Below are positions 52,756 to 62,785 of a DNA stretch of 64,000 nt, in pieces (position 1 is the first letter of the stretch; every line of letters begins with the position of its first letter). Both the position numbers and the translations under genes were made by a program. Source of the stretch: G020344215 sp039586575 (GTDB taxonomy: Bacteria; Gemmatimonadota; Gemmatimonadetes; Palauibacterales; KS3-K002); assembly GCA_039586575.1 (NCBI GenBank), contig JBDHKD010000037.1, forward strand, positions 21,278 to 85,277. The letters run 5' to 3'. The notes beneath the pieces are model-generated. The model searched no databases. It saw only the letters and a program-made list of their open reading frames with translations, and had not been told where the DNA came from.

Positions 52756-55700
52756 CCTGTCTTCACGAGTTCACGCTGCTCCTCGAGCATACGTTCCAGC
52801 GCCTCCACCACGATCGGACCGATATCTTCAGAGCCCGCGAGGCGGAACACCAGCGATAGCGGCTGCAGTCGACGGACTTCCACCTCCACGTCCCGTCCCG
52901 CCATGGCGTCGCGCAGCGAGGTCAGCCGCGGCACGATGCCGCGGCGGAAGTTTACTCGCGCGGAGCCCGGTGTGGCGAGTACCCGCTCCACGCCCAGAAG
53001 GCCGCCCAGAATGCGGATGCTCGGCCGGCAGCCGGCCGAACCGGTCGCGTAGCTCGCCGCTCAAACGCTCGATCTCGTCCAGATCGGCCACCTTCGATAA
53101 GCGGCGGTAGAAGTCGAGCTTCTGCGCCTCGTCGGGGATGAAGCTGTCAGGAATATACGACGCGCCGGCGATCGACACCTCTGGCGCCTCGCCGCGTGTC
53201 GTCGGCGCCCCCGCATCGCTGCGCAGCGCGGCGACGGTATCCTGCAGCAAGCGCAGATATGTATCGAAACCCACGGCCTGCGCGAAACCCGACTGCTCGG
53301 TGCCCAGCAAGCTGCCGGCACCCCGCAGCTCCAGGTCCTTGAGCGCGAGCCGGTATCCGGCACCGAGCTCGGTATGCTTCTCGAGCAGCTGCAGGCGGCG
53401 TTCGGTCTCGGGCGGCAGGTTGGGTGGTACGACGAGGTAGCAGAAGGCCCGCTGGTGCGAGCGTCCGACGCGGCCCCGGAGTTGGTAAAGCTGAGCCAGC
53501 CCGAAATAGTCGGCCCGGTGAACGATCATGGTATTGGCGTTCGGCACATCGAGCCCGTTCTCGATGATCGCGGTGGCGACCAGGACGTGGGTCTCACCCC
53601 GCACGAACTCGGTCATCGCCTTCTCGAGCTTGCGTTCGGACATCTGGCCGTGGGCGATTTCGATCCGCAAATCCGGCAGCAAGCGGCGGACTTTGGCGGC
53701 CAGCTCGCCGATCGTTTCGACCCGGTTGTGGACGAAGAAGACCTGCCCGCCGCGATCGACTTCGAGGCGGATCGCGTCCTCGATCGTCTGGTCGTCCCAG
53801 CCCATCATATGCGTGATGATCGGTTGGCGGTTGCGCGGCGGCGTCCGGATGACAGCCAGATCACGCAGGCCACTCAAGGAGAGGTGCAGGGTCCGCGGGA
53901 TCGGGGTGGCCGTCATCGTGATGACGTGCACGTTGCGCTTCAGAGCCTTGATCCGCTCCTTCTGCCGCACCCCGAACTGCTGCTCCTCGTCGATGACCAA
54001 CAGCCCGAGGTTCTTGAAGACGACGTCCTTCGAGATGAGTCGATGGGTGCCGATGACGATGTCGATTGCGCCTTCGCCCAACCGGCGGATGACATCGGCC
54101 TGCTGCTTGGCAGTACGAAAGCGGGACAAGGCCTCGACGGTCACCGGGTAGTCGGCGAGTCGGGCGCGGAACGTCTGGAGGTGTTGTTCGACGAGGACGG
54201 TCGTGGGCGCGAGCACGGCGACTTGCGCGCCGTCCTGGATGGCCTTGAAGGCGGCACGGATTGCGATTTCGGTCTTCCCGTAACCGACGTCGCCGCAGAT
54301 CAGCAGATCCGTCGGCCGCGACTGCTCCAGCAGATTCTTGACCTGCTCGGCTACTCGTTCCTGGTCCGGGGTCTCGTCATAGATGAACGCCGACTCCATC
54401 TCGCGTTGCCAGCGGGTGTCAGGGCTGAAGGCGTAGGCCTCGCTGACCTGGCGGACGGCGTAGAGCTCGAGCAGCTCGGCGGCCATCGTCTGGATGGCGT
54501 CGTGGGCGCGCTTCTTAATCCGCTGCCAGCTCCTGCTGCCCAGGCGATGGAGTTTCGGTGCGGCGCCATCGGAATCGTCGGCGTCGGCGATCCAGCGTTC
54601 GACCAGGTCGGCGCGGTAGTGGGGCACGCGCAACAGGTCACCGCCGGCGTACTCGACGACCAGGGTCTCGAGCTGCTCGCCGCCGACCCTCACCCGTTCC
54701 AGGCCGCGATAGCGGCCGATCCCATGATCCAGGTGCACGACGTAGTCGCCGGGGGATAGAGCGGAGAGCATGTCGAGTGCGGCACCGCTCGTCGCCTGGG
54801 GCCGTCGCTGCGGCCGGCGGGCGCGCCGAAAGATCTCGTGATCGGTGAACAGCCAGAGCGGTGGGTCGGCGCTCCCGATCACGAAGCCGCCAGCCAGCGG
54901 GCGGAGGCCGAGGGTGATCAGGCCGAGGACGCGGGCGCCGGCGGCGTCCTTGAGGATCTCCTCCAGCCGCTCGAGCTGGCCCTCGTTATCGCAGAGGATC
55001 AGCACGCGGGCGTTCGCAGCCACGGCTTCGCGCACGGCAGCGACGAGCCGGTCGATTCGGCGGTCGATGGTGGGGATGGGCCGGATCTCGAAGTCGAGGT
55101 CGGCATCGGCCGACGACTCGACGACCCGCAGCGTTCCGAAGCGGCGCAGCCGGGTGTGGACCCGGTCAGGCGCGTCCTGGTAGCGCTCTGGGGTCTCGGT
55201 GCGCCGCTGGAGGTCGTCCCAGCTTCGCTGCCGCTCGCTCTCTTCAGCCTGCGAATCGAGTCGCAACAGCAACGTCGTTTCGGGCAAGAGCTCGAGCAGA
55301 CTACCCGTACGGACGTCGGCGGCGCTTTCGATGGGCTGCTCGCCGGACGCCCCGCTGAAGCTGACCGGCAGCAGCCGTACCGAGTCGAGCTCGTCGATCG
55401 AGCGCTGGTCGAGGATGTCAAACGAGCGGATCGACTCGATCTCATCATCCCACAGCTCGAGCCGGATGGGATCGACGGTCGTGATCGGATAGACATCGAC
55501 CACGCTGCCGCGGACCGAGTAGTCACCGACCGCTTCCACCATTGGGACCTTCTTGTAGCCGGCGCGCTCCAGGTCGGCGATCAAGGCCTGGCGATCAACC
55601 CGCCGGCCAGGCGTCAAGCGGATCTCCAATTCACCCCAACTGGCGGGTACTACGAACCGCTCACTCAACGCCCGCCCGGTCGTCACCATGACGCGCAGGC

Positions 55701-56034
55701 GCCCGACGATCATCGCCTGAAGCGCATCGACGCGCCGGGCCGAGATCTCGACGTGAGGATCGGAGAGCTCGGGATGCACGGACTCTTTCTGCGGGAAGAC
55801 GCGGGCCCGGCCAGGGATCAACGCCTCGAGGTCGACCTCCGCCTCCTCTGCAGCGGGCGCGTTAGGGGCGACGAGCAGCAGGCCGCGCGCCGCACCCGCC
55901 TCGATCAGTCCGGCCGCCAGCGCCGCCGCCGACGAGCCGGCGAGGCCGGAGAGCAGGCGCTCTTCGCCGGGCGCCGGCAAGCGAGCCACCAGCCGGCTGA
56001 ATCCAGGAGTGTTGCGGATGCTGTCTATGATCAC
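52752..56034 (-). pseudogene. mfd: Transcription-repair coupling factor with C-terminal frameshift
   Basis: Mfd removes stalled RNA polymerase and recruits UvrA. From GTG 56034 the frame covers the UvrB-homology region, the polymerase-binding domain (SALSPGDYVVHLDHGIGRYRGL), and the motor with Walker A CGDVGYGKTE, DEEQQFGV, MTATPIPRTL and QLRGRVGRSHQRA. At LRDRFGRLPAE (about 53030) the frame changes. The correct continuation, SIRILGGLLGVERVLATPGS to VEALERMLEEQ, is in another frame ending at 52752. About seven or eight residues of linker also seem missing. A perfect hairpin sits at the break. The motor is intact, but the terminal D7 domain is out of frame as written. Confidence 0.85.
53021..53039. 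other. Perfect 8-bp hairpin at the mfd frame break
   Basis: TCGGCCGG (53021-53028), loop CAG, CCGGCCGA (53032-53039). It lies exactly where the mfd frame changes. Such stems provoke polymerase slippage or sequencing and assembly deletions, so it offers a mechanical explanation for the frameshift. Confidence 0.85.
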
Positions 56035-56072
56035 GGGTGCGTCAAATGCTCTCGGGCTGCCGGTTCCGAATC

Positions 56073-58016
56073 TCAGGCGGGGCGCCCGGGCTTGGAGTCC
56101 TTCCTCCGTCCCGCGGCGGCCAAAGTCGCCTCGACAATAGAAACGAGTAGCAATAGTACAACAAGAGGCCGCCAGGCGTGTCTACCCCGGCGCGCTTGGA
56201 AAACGCTGCCACCCCACTCCGCCCTATCCGCGCCGCTCACCCAGGACCAGCGGGCGGCCGCGAGCCAACGCTCGAGATCCGCCGGTCGCCCGGGCGCCAG
56301 GTCCGCCTCGGCGAGCGGTGCGTTGACCGAGAACGCCCAGGTGACCTCCCCGGAATCCAGAACGGCGTAGTTGCCGGGTCGGTTGCCGACGAACGGGGCT
56401 CCGCCTTCGACCGGCCGCTCGGAACCGTCCGGCAGGCTGATGCGTCGCGCGCGGCCCGACAACCTGATCTGTGCGACCCCTTCGACGATGGTCGGTGCGA
56501 TCGTGACCTGGCTGGCCCAATCACCGATGAGGGCGTCGATGAAGGGCACCATGGCGGCGCTCAACGGCAGATCGGACGCCGCCTCAACGAGCGGGGAGCC
56601 GAGCAGCAGGAAGGCTCCGGCGCCCGCGGTCCCCCGAACCAGCCAGGGGGCGCCATCGTCGAGGCGGAGCAGTACCGAGTCGCCTTCCGCCGCCGGGCGC
56701 TGTCGGAGGCGATAGGCCAGCCGGACGTCGATCTCGGTCAGGCCCGCTAGCGGGGAGTCTGCCAAGCGTCGTGCGCCGGCAGCCTCATCGACCTCGTAAC
56801 GCCAGGGCACACGCGCCTCCTCCAGTCGCAGGTTGAGGCGCGGGAGATCGAGGGCAGAAGCGGGCGGCACGACGATAGTGGTTCTGCCGCGTGCCAGCGC
56901 GTCTGCAACGCGCTCGGCTGCCCCGCTCAGCCAGACTTCAGCGGCCTCCTGTGTGCCGCGTCTCAGGCGACCGCCCTGCTCCAATGCCTCGAGGGCGCGG
57001 TCGAGGAAAGGGCCGATCTCCCCCGCCACACCGACGCTGGGCGGCGGCCGGACCGGCCAGCTGAAGTAACGGCGATCGTCCGCCACCAGGCCGTGGTGAT
57101 CGATCTCGACGCGGCCTTGTACCCATCCCGCCGGTCGGGGCGGCAGGGTGAACAGCGCTGGCTCGCCGAACCTCGATTCGGCGACCGCGGTGACCTCGTC
57201 GTCCACGACGACGCGGACGATCACCGGGTCGATCGGCGGGTCCGGCCCGAACCAGACCAGGGGAACCGTCACGCGCGTCGGTTGGCCGGCGTCCAGTGGA
57301 ACGACCTCAGCCATAGCATTGGCCAGCGTGCCGTTGCCCAAGGGCGGCAGCTCAGGCCGGTAGACGATGACTGAGGTCTCCGCTCCCACTCTTCCTGTCT
57401 CCTGCCGTTCAGTCTGGAGCGAGACGCGCTGCAGGTCGGTGAACAGATGGATCTCACGCGCGCGGTCGCCGGCCGACTCCAGCCAGGCGGCTGCCTGGTC
57501 GAGGGCGGCCGGCAGGTCGGCGACGCCAGCGGTGGCCTGCAAAGCGTGCAGGTAGCGGAGCGCGCCATGGCGACCGAGAGCCACCACACCGTCGCCGGTA
57601 CGCACGGCGCTGAAGATGGCGATCCGATCGTCCGCGTCGGCCAGCTCGATGCTGAGACCGGCGCGCTCCACGTAGAGGTCCAGAAGGCGGCGATCTGCGA
57701 CGACCCGCGTCGAGCTGAGCGACTCGTCGATGACCAGAGCTAGAGCGGTCGGCCAGTGATCGGCAGCGCCGCCGCGGCCGACGAGCGGGCCGGCCGCCGC
57801 CGCCGCCAGAGCGAGGATGATGAGCAAGCGGGCAGCGAGCAGGGCGAGATGCCGGAGGCGGAGCCGCTGCGCCTGCCGCTGCTCGGCCCGGCGGATGTAG
57901 CGGATGGCGGGGAAGACTAGCCGTCGTACCTCACGGCGCCGGATGAGGTGAAGAACGATCGGCACCGCCGCGGCGAGCACCGCCAGTCCGAATACCGGGT
58001 AGAGAAATCCGATCAT
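56073..58016 (-). CDS. BatA-like protein with von Willebrand A domain
   Basis: A 647-residue membrane protein starting at ATG 58016. The N-terminus has the aerotolerance BatA domain: FLYPVFGLAVLAAAVPIVLHLIRRREVRRLVFPAIRYI with two membrane segments (about residues 5-25, 60-80). A vWA domain follows with a MIDAS-type LVIDESLSS near 95. The middle is beta-rich, and a last membrane helix is at about residue 620. It shares the ATGA overlap with the DUF58 gene, the usual partner in MoxR/BatA operons. No MoxR AAA+ gene is present between it and the divergent neighbour. Confidence 0.85.
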   Translation of the reverse strand: MIGFLYPVFGLAVLAAAVPIVLHLIRRREVRRLVFPAIRYIRRAEQRQAQRLRLRHLALLAARLLIILALAAAAAGPLVGRGGAADHWPTALALVIDESLSSTRVVADRRLLDLYVERAGLSIELADADDRIAIFSAVRTGDGVVALGRHGALRYLHALQATAGVADLPAALDQAAAWLESAGDRAREIHLFTDLQRVSLQTERQETGRVGAETSVIVYRPELPPLGNGTLANAMAEVVPLDAGQPTRVTVPLVWFGPDPPIDPVIVRVVVDDEVTAVAESRFGEPALFTLPPRPAGWVQGRVEIDHHGLVADDRRYFSWPVRPPPSVGVAGEIGPFLDRALEALEQGGRLRRGTQEAAEVWLSGAAERVADALARGRTTIVVPPASALDLPRLNLRLEEARVPWRYEVDEAAGARRLADSPLAGLTEIDVRLAYRLRQRPAAEGDSVLLRLDDGAPWLVRGTAGAGAFLLLGSPLVEAASDLPLSAAMVPFIDALIGDWASQVTIAPTIVEGVAQIRLSGRARRISLPDGSERPVEGGAPFVGNRPGNYAVLDSGEVTWAFSVNAPLAEADLAPGRPADLERWLAAARWSWVSGADRAEWGGSVFQARRGRHAWRPLVVLLLLVSIVEATLAAAGRRKDSKPGRPA

Positions 58017-58927
58017 CCGAGGCGCTGGCGCGTGTAAAGGTACTCGCTGAGGCAGAGCGCCAGCGGCTGATCGGTGGCGATGACATGATAGTCGACACCG
58101 TTCGAGCCGCAGACGCGACGCCATTCGTCCAGCGCCGCAGCGACCGCCTCGCGATACTCCGTCCTCAGGTCCGCGGACCGGGCGGCGACCTCTTCACCGG
58201 TCTCGGGGTCGACGAAGACCGCGTCGCCGGCGCTGGGCAGCTCGAGCTCGCCCGGGTCGAGTACGTGGAAGACCAATACCTCGTGACCTTGGTGGCGCAG
58301 CTTCTTCAAGGTGCGGCGCGTGGCCGCCTCGTCCACCAGAAGATCCGAAACCAGGACCACCAGGCCACGTCGCCGGCCGCGAGCCGCCACCTCCTCCAGC
58401 GCCGCCTCGGCCAGGCTCAGCTGGCCCGCCGGCTGGTGGGCCAGCTGTTGAACCAGCTGGGTCCAGTGAGCCAGGGTGCCGCGCGGCGGTGTCCGACCCA
58501 GCACCCGCTCGGCGAAGCAGATCAGCCCCGCCAGATCGCCCTGCCGGATCAGTAGCAGCGTCAAGCTGGCCGCCAGCCGCTTCGCGTACTCCAGCTTGGT
58601 GAGCAGGCCGGTCTCGCGGCTGCGCCAATCCATCGAGCGGCTGACGTCCAGACAGAGTTGTGCTGCCAGGTTGGTTTCTTCCTCGTACTGTTTGAGGTAG
58701 TAACGGTCGGAACGGCCGTACATCTTCCAATCGACGAATCGGAGATCGTCGCCGGGCCGGTAGGCGCGGTGCTCGGCGAACTCGACCGAGAAGCCCCGGC
58801 TGGGCGATGCGTGCAGTCCGGAGATGAAGCCGGTGACCACGGCCCTGGCGATAAGCTCGAGGCCGCCCAGAGCATCGAGCTCCGTGGGATCGAGCAGATC
58901 GGCTCTCTCTCGGCGCTTCTCGTTCAT
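58013..58927 (-). CDS. DUF58 domain protein
   Basis: A 304-residue protein of the DUF58 family, associated with MoxR ATPases and BatA proteins. Landmarks: SRGFSVEFAEHRAYRPGDDL then RFVDWKMYGRSDRYYLKQYE, which is the DUF58 signature, and a vWA-like LCLDVSRSMDW with DxSxS character near residue 93, ending with LVVLVSDLLVDEAA. It overlaps the BatA-like gene by four bases. The gene is divergent from the M28 peptidase gene. Confidence 0.9.
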   Translation of the reverse strand: MNEKRRERADLLDPTELDALGGLELIARAVVTGFISGLHASPSRGFSVEFAEHRAYRPGDDLRFVDWKMYGRSDRYYLKQYEEETNLAAQLCLDVSRSMDWRSRETGLLTKLEYAKRLAASLTLLLIRQGDLAGLICFAERVLGRTPPRGTLAHWTQLVQQLAHQPAGQLSLAEAALEEVAARGRRRGLVVLVSDLLVDEAATRRTLKKLRHQGHEVLVFHVLDPGELELPSAGDAVFVDPETGEEVAARSADLRTEYREAVAAALDEWRRVCGSNGVDYHVIATDQPLALCLSEYLYTRQRLG

Positions 58928-58940
58928 CGGCCTCGCGCGG

Positions 58941-58969
58941 TTGACTCGTCGAAGAACTGAAACTTAATG
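58941..58969 (+). promoter_or_regulatory. Possible sigma-70-type promoter for the M28 gene
   Basis: TTGACT (58941-58946), a 17-base spacer and TTAATG (58964-58969) on the plus strand, within the region between the divergent DUF58 and M28 genes. The predicted start is about 120 bases upstream of GTG 59096. This is a pattern match only. Confidence 0.4.
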
Positions 58970-59095
58970 GCGCGGGGCGGCGGCGGGCCAATCGCTGCCG
59001 CGACGTTGCCGAAGGCCGGGTGATTCGGGTAAGATCGACAGGTAGCGGCCGGAGTCGGCGGGTCGGCGTTTGTGACCGGAATCGGGGGCGACGAA

Positions 59096-60574
59096 GTGAC
59101 CAAGACGAAGCTACTCTCCTGTGTGCTCCTGGCGGCGGTGACCTGCCTGAGCTGTCGCGGTGCCCCGGGGTACCCGGTGGGTGTCGACGCCATCTCGGCC
59201 CGGGACATGCAAGCGCATATCGCCTTCCTCGCCGCCGACCGGCTGGCGGGCCGCGCGACGCCCAGCGAGGGGCTGAACATCGCGGCCGCCTACGTCGAGT
59301 CGGAGTTCCGCCGCATGGGGCTCGACTCCCCGGGCAGCGGCTTCACACAGCGCTACCAGCTGGTGATGACCGACATGGGCGACGGCTGGTCGCTGGCCCT
59401 GCAGCGTGGGAGCCGGCGCTCCGTGCTCGACCACCGGAGCCAATTCTGGGGCTTGCCCTGGGCCGCCGGCACGGTCGAGGGCAGGCTGCGGCTCGTGGGC
59501 AGCATGCCGCCCGTCGACCTGACCGAAGATGGTGAGCCGACCGTGTGGGTGGCGCTCTTGAGCTCGAGCACGGCACCGCGGGAATGGCAGCGGGCGGCGG
59601 AGGCGGGCGGGGCCGTCGGGCTCCTGCTCGTGACGGCGCCCGAGCAGCTGGAGCCACAGGCGGCCTACTGGCTCGGCGAGAGTGATGCCGTGTACGACCT
59701 GGGCGACGTCGAGCCCAAGCTGCCCGCCGCGCTAGTCTCGGAAGAAGCACTGGCCGACGCCCTGGCGGAGGTAGGGATCGAGACCTTACCCGAGGGCGTC
59801 CACGCGCCCGGTGTCGAGTCGGGCGCTCGCGTTCGGTTGTCGGCGGACTTCCGGGTCGAGACGTTGGCTGCCCCCAACGTGATCGGCATCCTGCACGGGC
59901 GCGACCGGCGCTTGCGAAACGAGTATGTGCTCCTCAGCGCGCATATGGACGGTCTGGGCGTCGGCAGGCCGGTGGACGGCGACTCGATATACAACGGCGC
60001 GGACGACAACGCGTCCGGTACGGCGGCGATCCTGGAAGTGGCGCAGGCGATGTCGGCGCTCGAGTCGCCACCCAAGCGGTCGGTGATCTTCCTCGCCACG
60101 AGTGGCGAGGAGCGGGGCATGCTGGGCTCGTCGTGGTTCGTCGAGCATCCGCCCGTCCGGCTCGACCGGGTCGTCGCCAACCTGAACGTCGACATGGTGG
60201 GCCGCAATTGGGAGGACACCATCGCCGTGGTCGGCAAGCCCTACTCGACCTTGGGCGCGCTGGTCGACAGTGTCGCAGCTGCGCATCCCGAACTGGGCCT
60301 GACCACGGTCGATGATCCGTGGCCGACCCAGGCGTTCTTCTTCCGGTCGGACCACTTCAATTTCGCCCGCGAGGGCATACCGGCGGTCTTCTTCTTCAAC
60401 GGAGTCCATGAGGACTACCACCAGCCGTCGGACGAAGTGGACAAGATCAAGTTCGACAAAGCCGCCCGTATCGCCAGGCTCATCTACCAGGTGACCTTGG
60501 CTGTTGCGAACGCAGAGCAGCTACCGCGCTGGGATCCCGAGGCGCGGAGTAGAATCGTCGAAGGCGCACGTTGA
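59096..60574 (+). CDS. M28-family peptidase, predicted lipoprotein
   Basis: Start GTG 59096 gives a 492-residue protein with signal LLSCVLLAAVTCLSC, so it is probably lipidated. The catalytic domain (about residues 265-485) carries the zinc and catalytic motifs LSAHMDGLG, NGADDNASGTAA, TSGEERGMLGS, NVDMVGRN and RSDHFNFAREGIPAVFFFNG. A PA-like domain precedes it. An upstream in-frame GTG (59072) is possible. It is a different subtype from the M28 enzyme at 29873. It overlaps the DUF72 gene by four bases (TTGA). Confidence 0.9.
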   Translation: MTKTKLLSCVLLAAVTCLSCRGAPGYPVGVDAISARDMQAHIAFLAADRLAGRATPSEGLNIAAAYVESEFRRMGLDSPGSGFTQRYQLVMTDMGDGWSLALQRGSRRSVLDHRSQFWGLPWAAGTVEGRLRLVGSMPPVDLTEDGEPTVWVALLSSSTAPREWQRAAEAGGAVGLLLVTAPEQLEPQAAYWLGESDAVYDLGDVEPKLPAALVSEEALADALAEVGIETLPEGVHAPGVESGARVRLSADFRVETLAAPNVIGILHGRDRRLRNEYVLLSAHMDGLGVGRPVDGDSIYNGADDNASGTAAILEVAQAMSALESPPKRSVIFLATSGEERGMLGSSWFVEHPPVRLDRVVANLNVDMVGRNWEDTIAVVGKPYSTLGALVDSVAAAHPELGLTTVDDPWPTQAFFFRSDHFNFAREGIPAVFFFNGVHEDYHQPSDEVDKIKFDKAARIARLIYQVTLAVANAEQLPRWDPEARSRIVEGAR

Positions 60575-61461
60575 TCCGGTTCGGACCCGCAGGCTGGAGT
60601 TATCGCGATTGGCAGGGTATGGTCTACCCGGAGCCCGCGCCTAAGGGCTTCGACCCGCTCGCCTACCTGGCACGCTACTTCGATACCATCGAGGTCAACT
60701 CGACCTTCTATCGACCCGCGCGCCCGGACGTCACGCCGCGCTGGGCGCGCCGCGTTCGGGAGAACCCCCAGTTCAAGTTCACCGCGAAGCTCTGGCAGCG
60801 ATTCACCCACGAGCGCGATAGCGCCTGGACGTCCGAAGAGGTCGATGCCGTGCGCGCCGGCCTCGATCCGCTGGCGGTGGAGGAGCGGCTCGGCGCCTTG
60901 CTCGTGCAGTTTCCCTGGTCGTTCAAAGCGAACGAGGAATCGCTGGAATGGCTGGATGACGTGACGTCGACCTTCGCCGACTACCCCTGCGTGGTGGAAG
61001 TACGCCACGCGTCCTGGAACCGGCCCGAGTTCTATCGCTGGCTCGCCGACTGCGGCGTCGGCTTCGTCAACATCGACCAACCGCTGTTCAGTCGCTCGAT
61101 CGGGCCGTCGGCGGAGGCGAGCGGGCGGGTCGGATACGTCCGCCTGCACGGCCGCAACTACGACGACTGGTTCCGCGAAGGCGCGGGTCGCGACGCGCGC
61201 TACGACTACCTGTACAGCCGCGCCGAACTGGAACCGTGGGTCGAGCGGATACGTGAGCTGGCGAAGGGCGGGGTCGTCGAAGACGTCTACGTCGTGACGA
61301 ACAACCACTTCCGCGGCCAGGCCGCCGCCAACGCCATCATGCTGGCCGGGATGTTTCGCGGAAAGCTGCAGCGGGCGCCGGAGGCGTTGGTGGATGCTTA
61401 TCCTGAAGCCTTGGCGGGACTCGGCGAAGCCGATTCCGGGCCGCAAGGCCGGCTGTTGTGA
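60571..61461 (+). CDS. DUF72 family protein
   Basis: A 296-residue TIM-barrel protein of the DUF72/YecE family. It has GPAGWSYRDWQGMVYPEPAP at the start, FDTIEVNSTFYRPARP near residue 40, FKFTAKLWQRFTHER near 67, LVQFPWSF near 112, VEVRHASWNRPEFY near 143 and RLHGRNYDDW near 193. The reaction catalysed by the family is not established. TTG 60571 overlaps the M28 stop. The next gene is convergent with three bases between. Confidence 0.88.
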   Translation: MIRFGPAGWSYRDWQGMVYPEPAPKGFDPLAYLARYFDTIEVNSTFYRPARPDVTPRWARRVRENPQFKFTAKLWQRFTHERDSAWTSEEVDAVRAGLDPLAVEERLGALLVQFPWSFKANEESLEWLDDVTSTFADYPCVVEVRHASWNRPEFYRWLADCGVGFVNIDQPLFSRSIGPSAEASGRVGYVRLHGRNYDDWFREGAGRDARYDYLYSRAELEPWVERIRELAKGGVVEDVYVVTNNHFRGQAAANAIMLAGMFRGKLQRAPEALVDAYPEALAGLGEADSGPQGRLL

Positions 61462-61464
61462 ACC

Positions 61465-62778
61465 CTAACGACCCCAGTCGCGCGGCCAGAGGCTGAACGT
61501 CAGCGCCAGCTCGAGCCCGTCACCCTGGAGCAGACCCCAGCGACCGATGGCGAAGTCGAGGTGGATGGCCTGGAGGTAGAGCCCGAAGCCGCCGGTGACC
61601 GCCACTCGACTGAAGTCGGTAGCGAGCCCGGCGCGTAAGGGAATAGCGCTGAGTGGCACGAACTCCGCGCCGGCGGCGGCCGTGTGATCCCAGCGCGCCT
61701 TCAGCCTGCCGCCGATCAGTTCCAGGAAGTCGGCGGACAGGCTGAGCTTGGGGGTCAGCTGATACATCGCTCCCAGGCGGAGCTGCTTGGGGGGATTGAC
61801 GGTGTCGAGATATGCCTCCAAGCGTTCCTGATCTTCGGCGTCCAACTCGTCGAAGAGGAATGTCTCATCGGTAGTAGTACTGCCCTCGAAGTCGGAGCGC
61901 ACTGCGTACAGGCTGACCGCGAACGATTCGGCGTTCCAAAGGATGTCGGCGAAAGCGTTCTTCACCACCAAGCCGGCGACCAGTCTGTCCCACTCCATCG
62001 CCAGACCCAGGTCCAGGCCCCACAGGCGACCGATATCGGTCGCGCTGGAGCTGAACTTCTCGGCCTTGGCGTCGATGGCCAGGGGCTCGGCGGTGAGCAG
62101 GCTGCCCACGTCTCTCAGGGTCAGGTACCCGTGAGCCGCCCCCACCCTCAACGTCGCCCCGACCGAGAATCGCATGCCCATATGGTCGAGCGCCGGTATC
62201 GTGAACGGCTGGCCGTACGAGAGATAGGCAGCGCTGGCGTGCCAGGCCTGGCCACCGGTCCCCTCGGTCGCGAAATCCTTACCGCTACCGTCCTCACCAT
62301 CGTTGCCGAAGAGCAATAACTCCAACGCCTCCGCCGACACGTCGAGTTCACCACCGGCCAGGGTCAGCAGGCCGGCGGAGAAGCGGCCGATGCTGAGCCC
62401 CAGTACGCCGCCACCCAGATCAAAATCGAGCTGCAGCGTCTCGTCCGGCGCACCGCGGACCTCGGCGAGCAGCGCTGACTTCTCCTGAACGTCAAGAAAA
62501 TCACCGTAGATGTCGGCCAGCTGGCCGTAGCTCAGGGCGTTGTTGTCGATGTAGGCTGATATTCCGGCCAGCCCCAGCGAAAGCGGCGGCCGATCCGATA
62601 GTCCCAGGTTCGCCGGATTGAAGAAGGCCGCCTCGTAGCCGCGGGCCCGGGCGGTGAAGGAGACGGCCAGCGCGGCACTGCGAGCGGTGGGTGAGGCGAG
62701 CTGGGCCGCGGCGTCGCCCGCCAGGCAGGCGGCCAGTGCCACAGCGGCTCCCGTTACACGGCTCATTCTCCTCAGCAT
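61465..62778 (-). CDS. Outer-membrane beta-barrel protein, DUF5723/PorV-like
   Basis: A protein of about 437 residues with a signal peptide (TGAAVALAACLAGDAAAQ) and alternating beta strands ending in LELALTFSLWPRDW, typical of a barrel ending with aromatics. The AAFFNPANLGLSD segment near residue 57 is characteristic of PorV/FadL-related barrel families. Start may be ATG 62778 or ATG 62766, the latter directly preceded by GAGGAGA. It overlaps or abuts the upstream lipoprotein gene. Function unknown; homologues are often of unknown transport role. Confidence 0.65.
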   Translation of the reverse strand: MLRRMSRVTGAAVALAACLAGDAAAQLASPTARSAALAVSFTARARGYEAAFFNPANLGLSDRPPLSLGLAGISAYIDNNALSYGQLADIYGDFLDVQEKSALLAEVRGAPDETLQLDFDLGGGVLGLSIGRFSAGLLTLAGGELDVSAEALELLLFGNDGEDGSGKDFATEGTGGQAWHASAAYLSYGQPFTIPALDHMGMRFSVGATLRVGAAHGYLTLRDVGSLLTAEPLAIDAKAEKFSSSATDIGRLWGLDLGLAMEWDRLVAGLVVKNAFADILWNAESFAVSLYAVRSDFEGSTTTDETFLFDELDAEDQERLEAYLDTVNPPKQLRLGAMYQLTPKLSLSADFLELIGGRLKARWDHTAAAGAEFVPLSAIPLRAGLATDFSRVAVTGGFGLYLQAIHLDFAIGRWGLLQGDGLELALTFSLWPRDWGR

Positions 62779-62785
62779 CGCCAGA

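Noticed and set aside
53374..54759. 461-codon open frame on plus opposite mfd
   Set aside because: Antisense to Mfd motor motifs.
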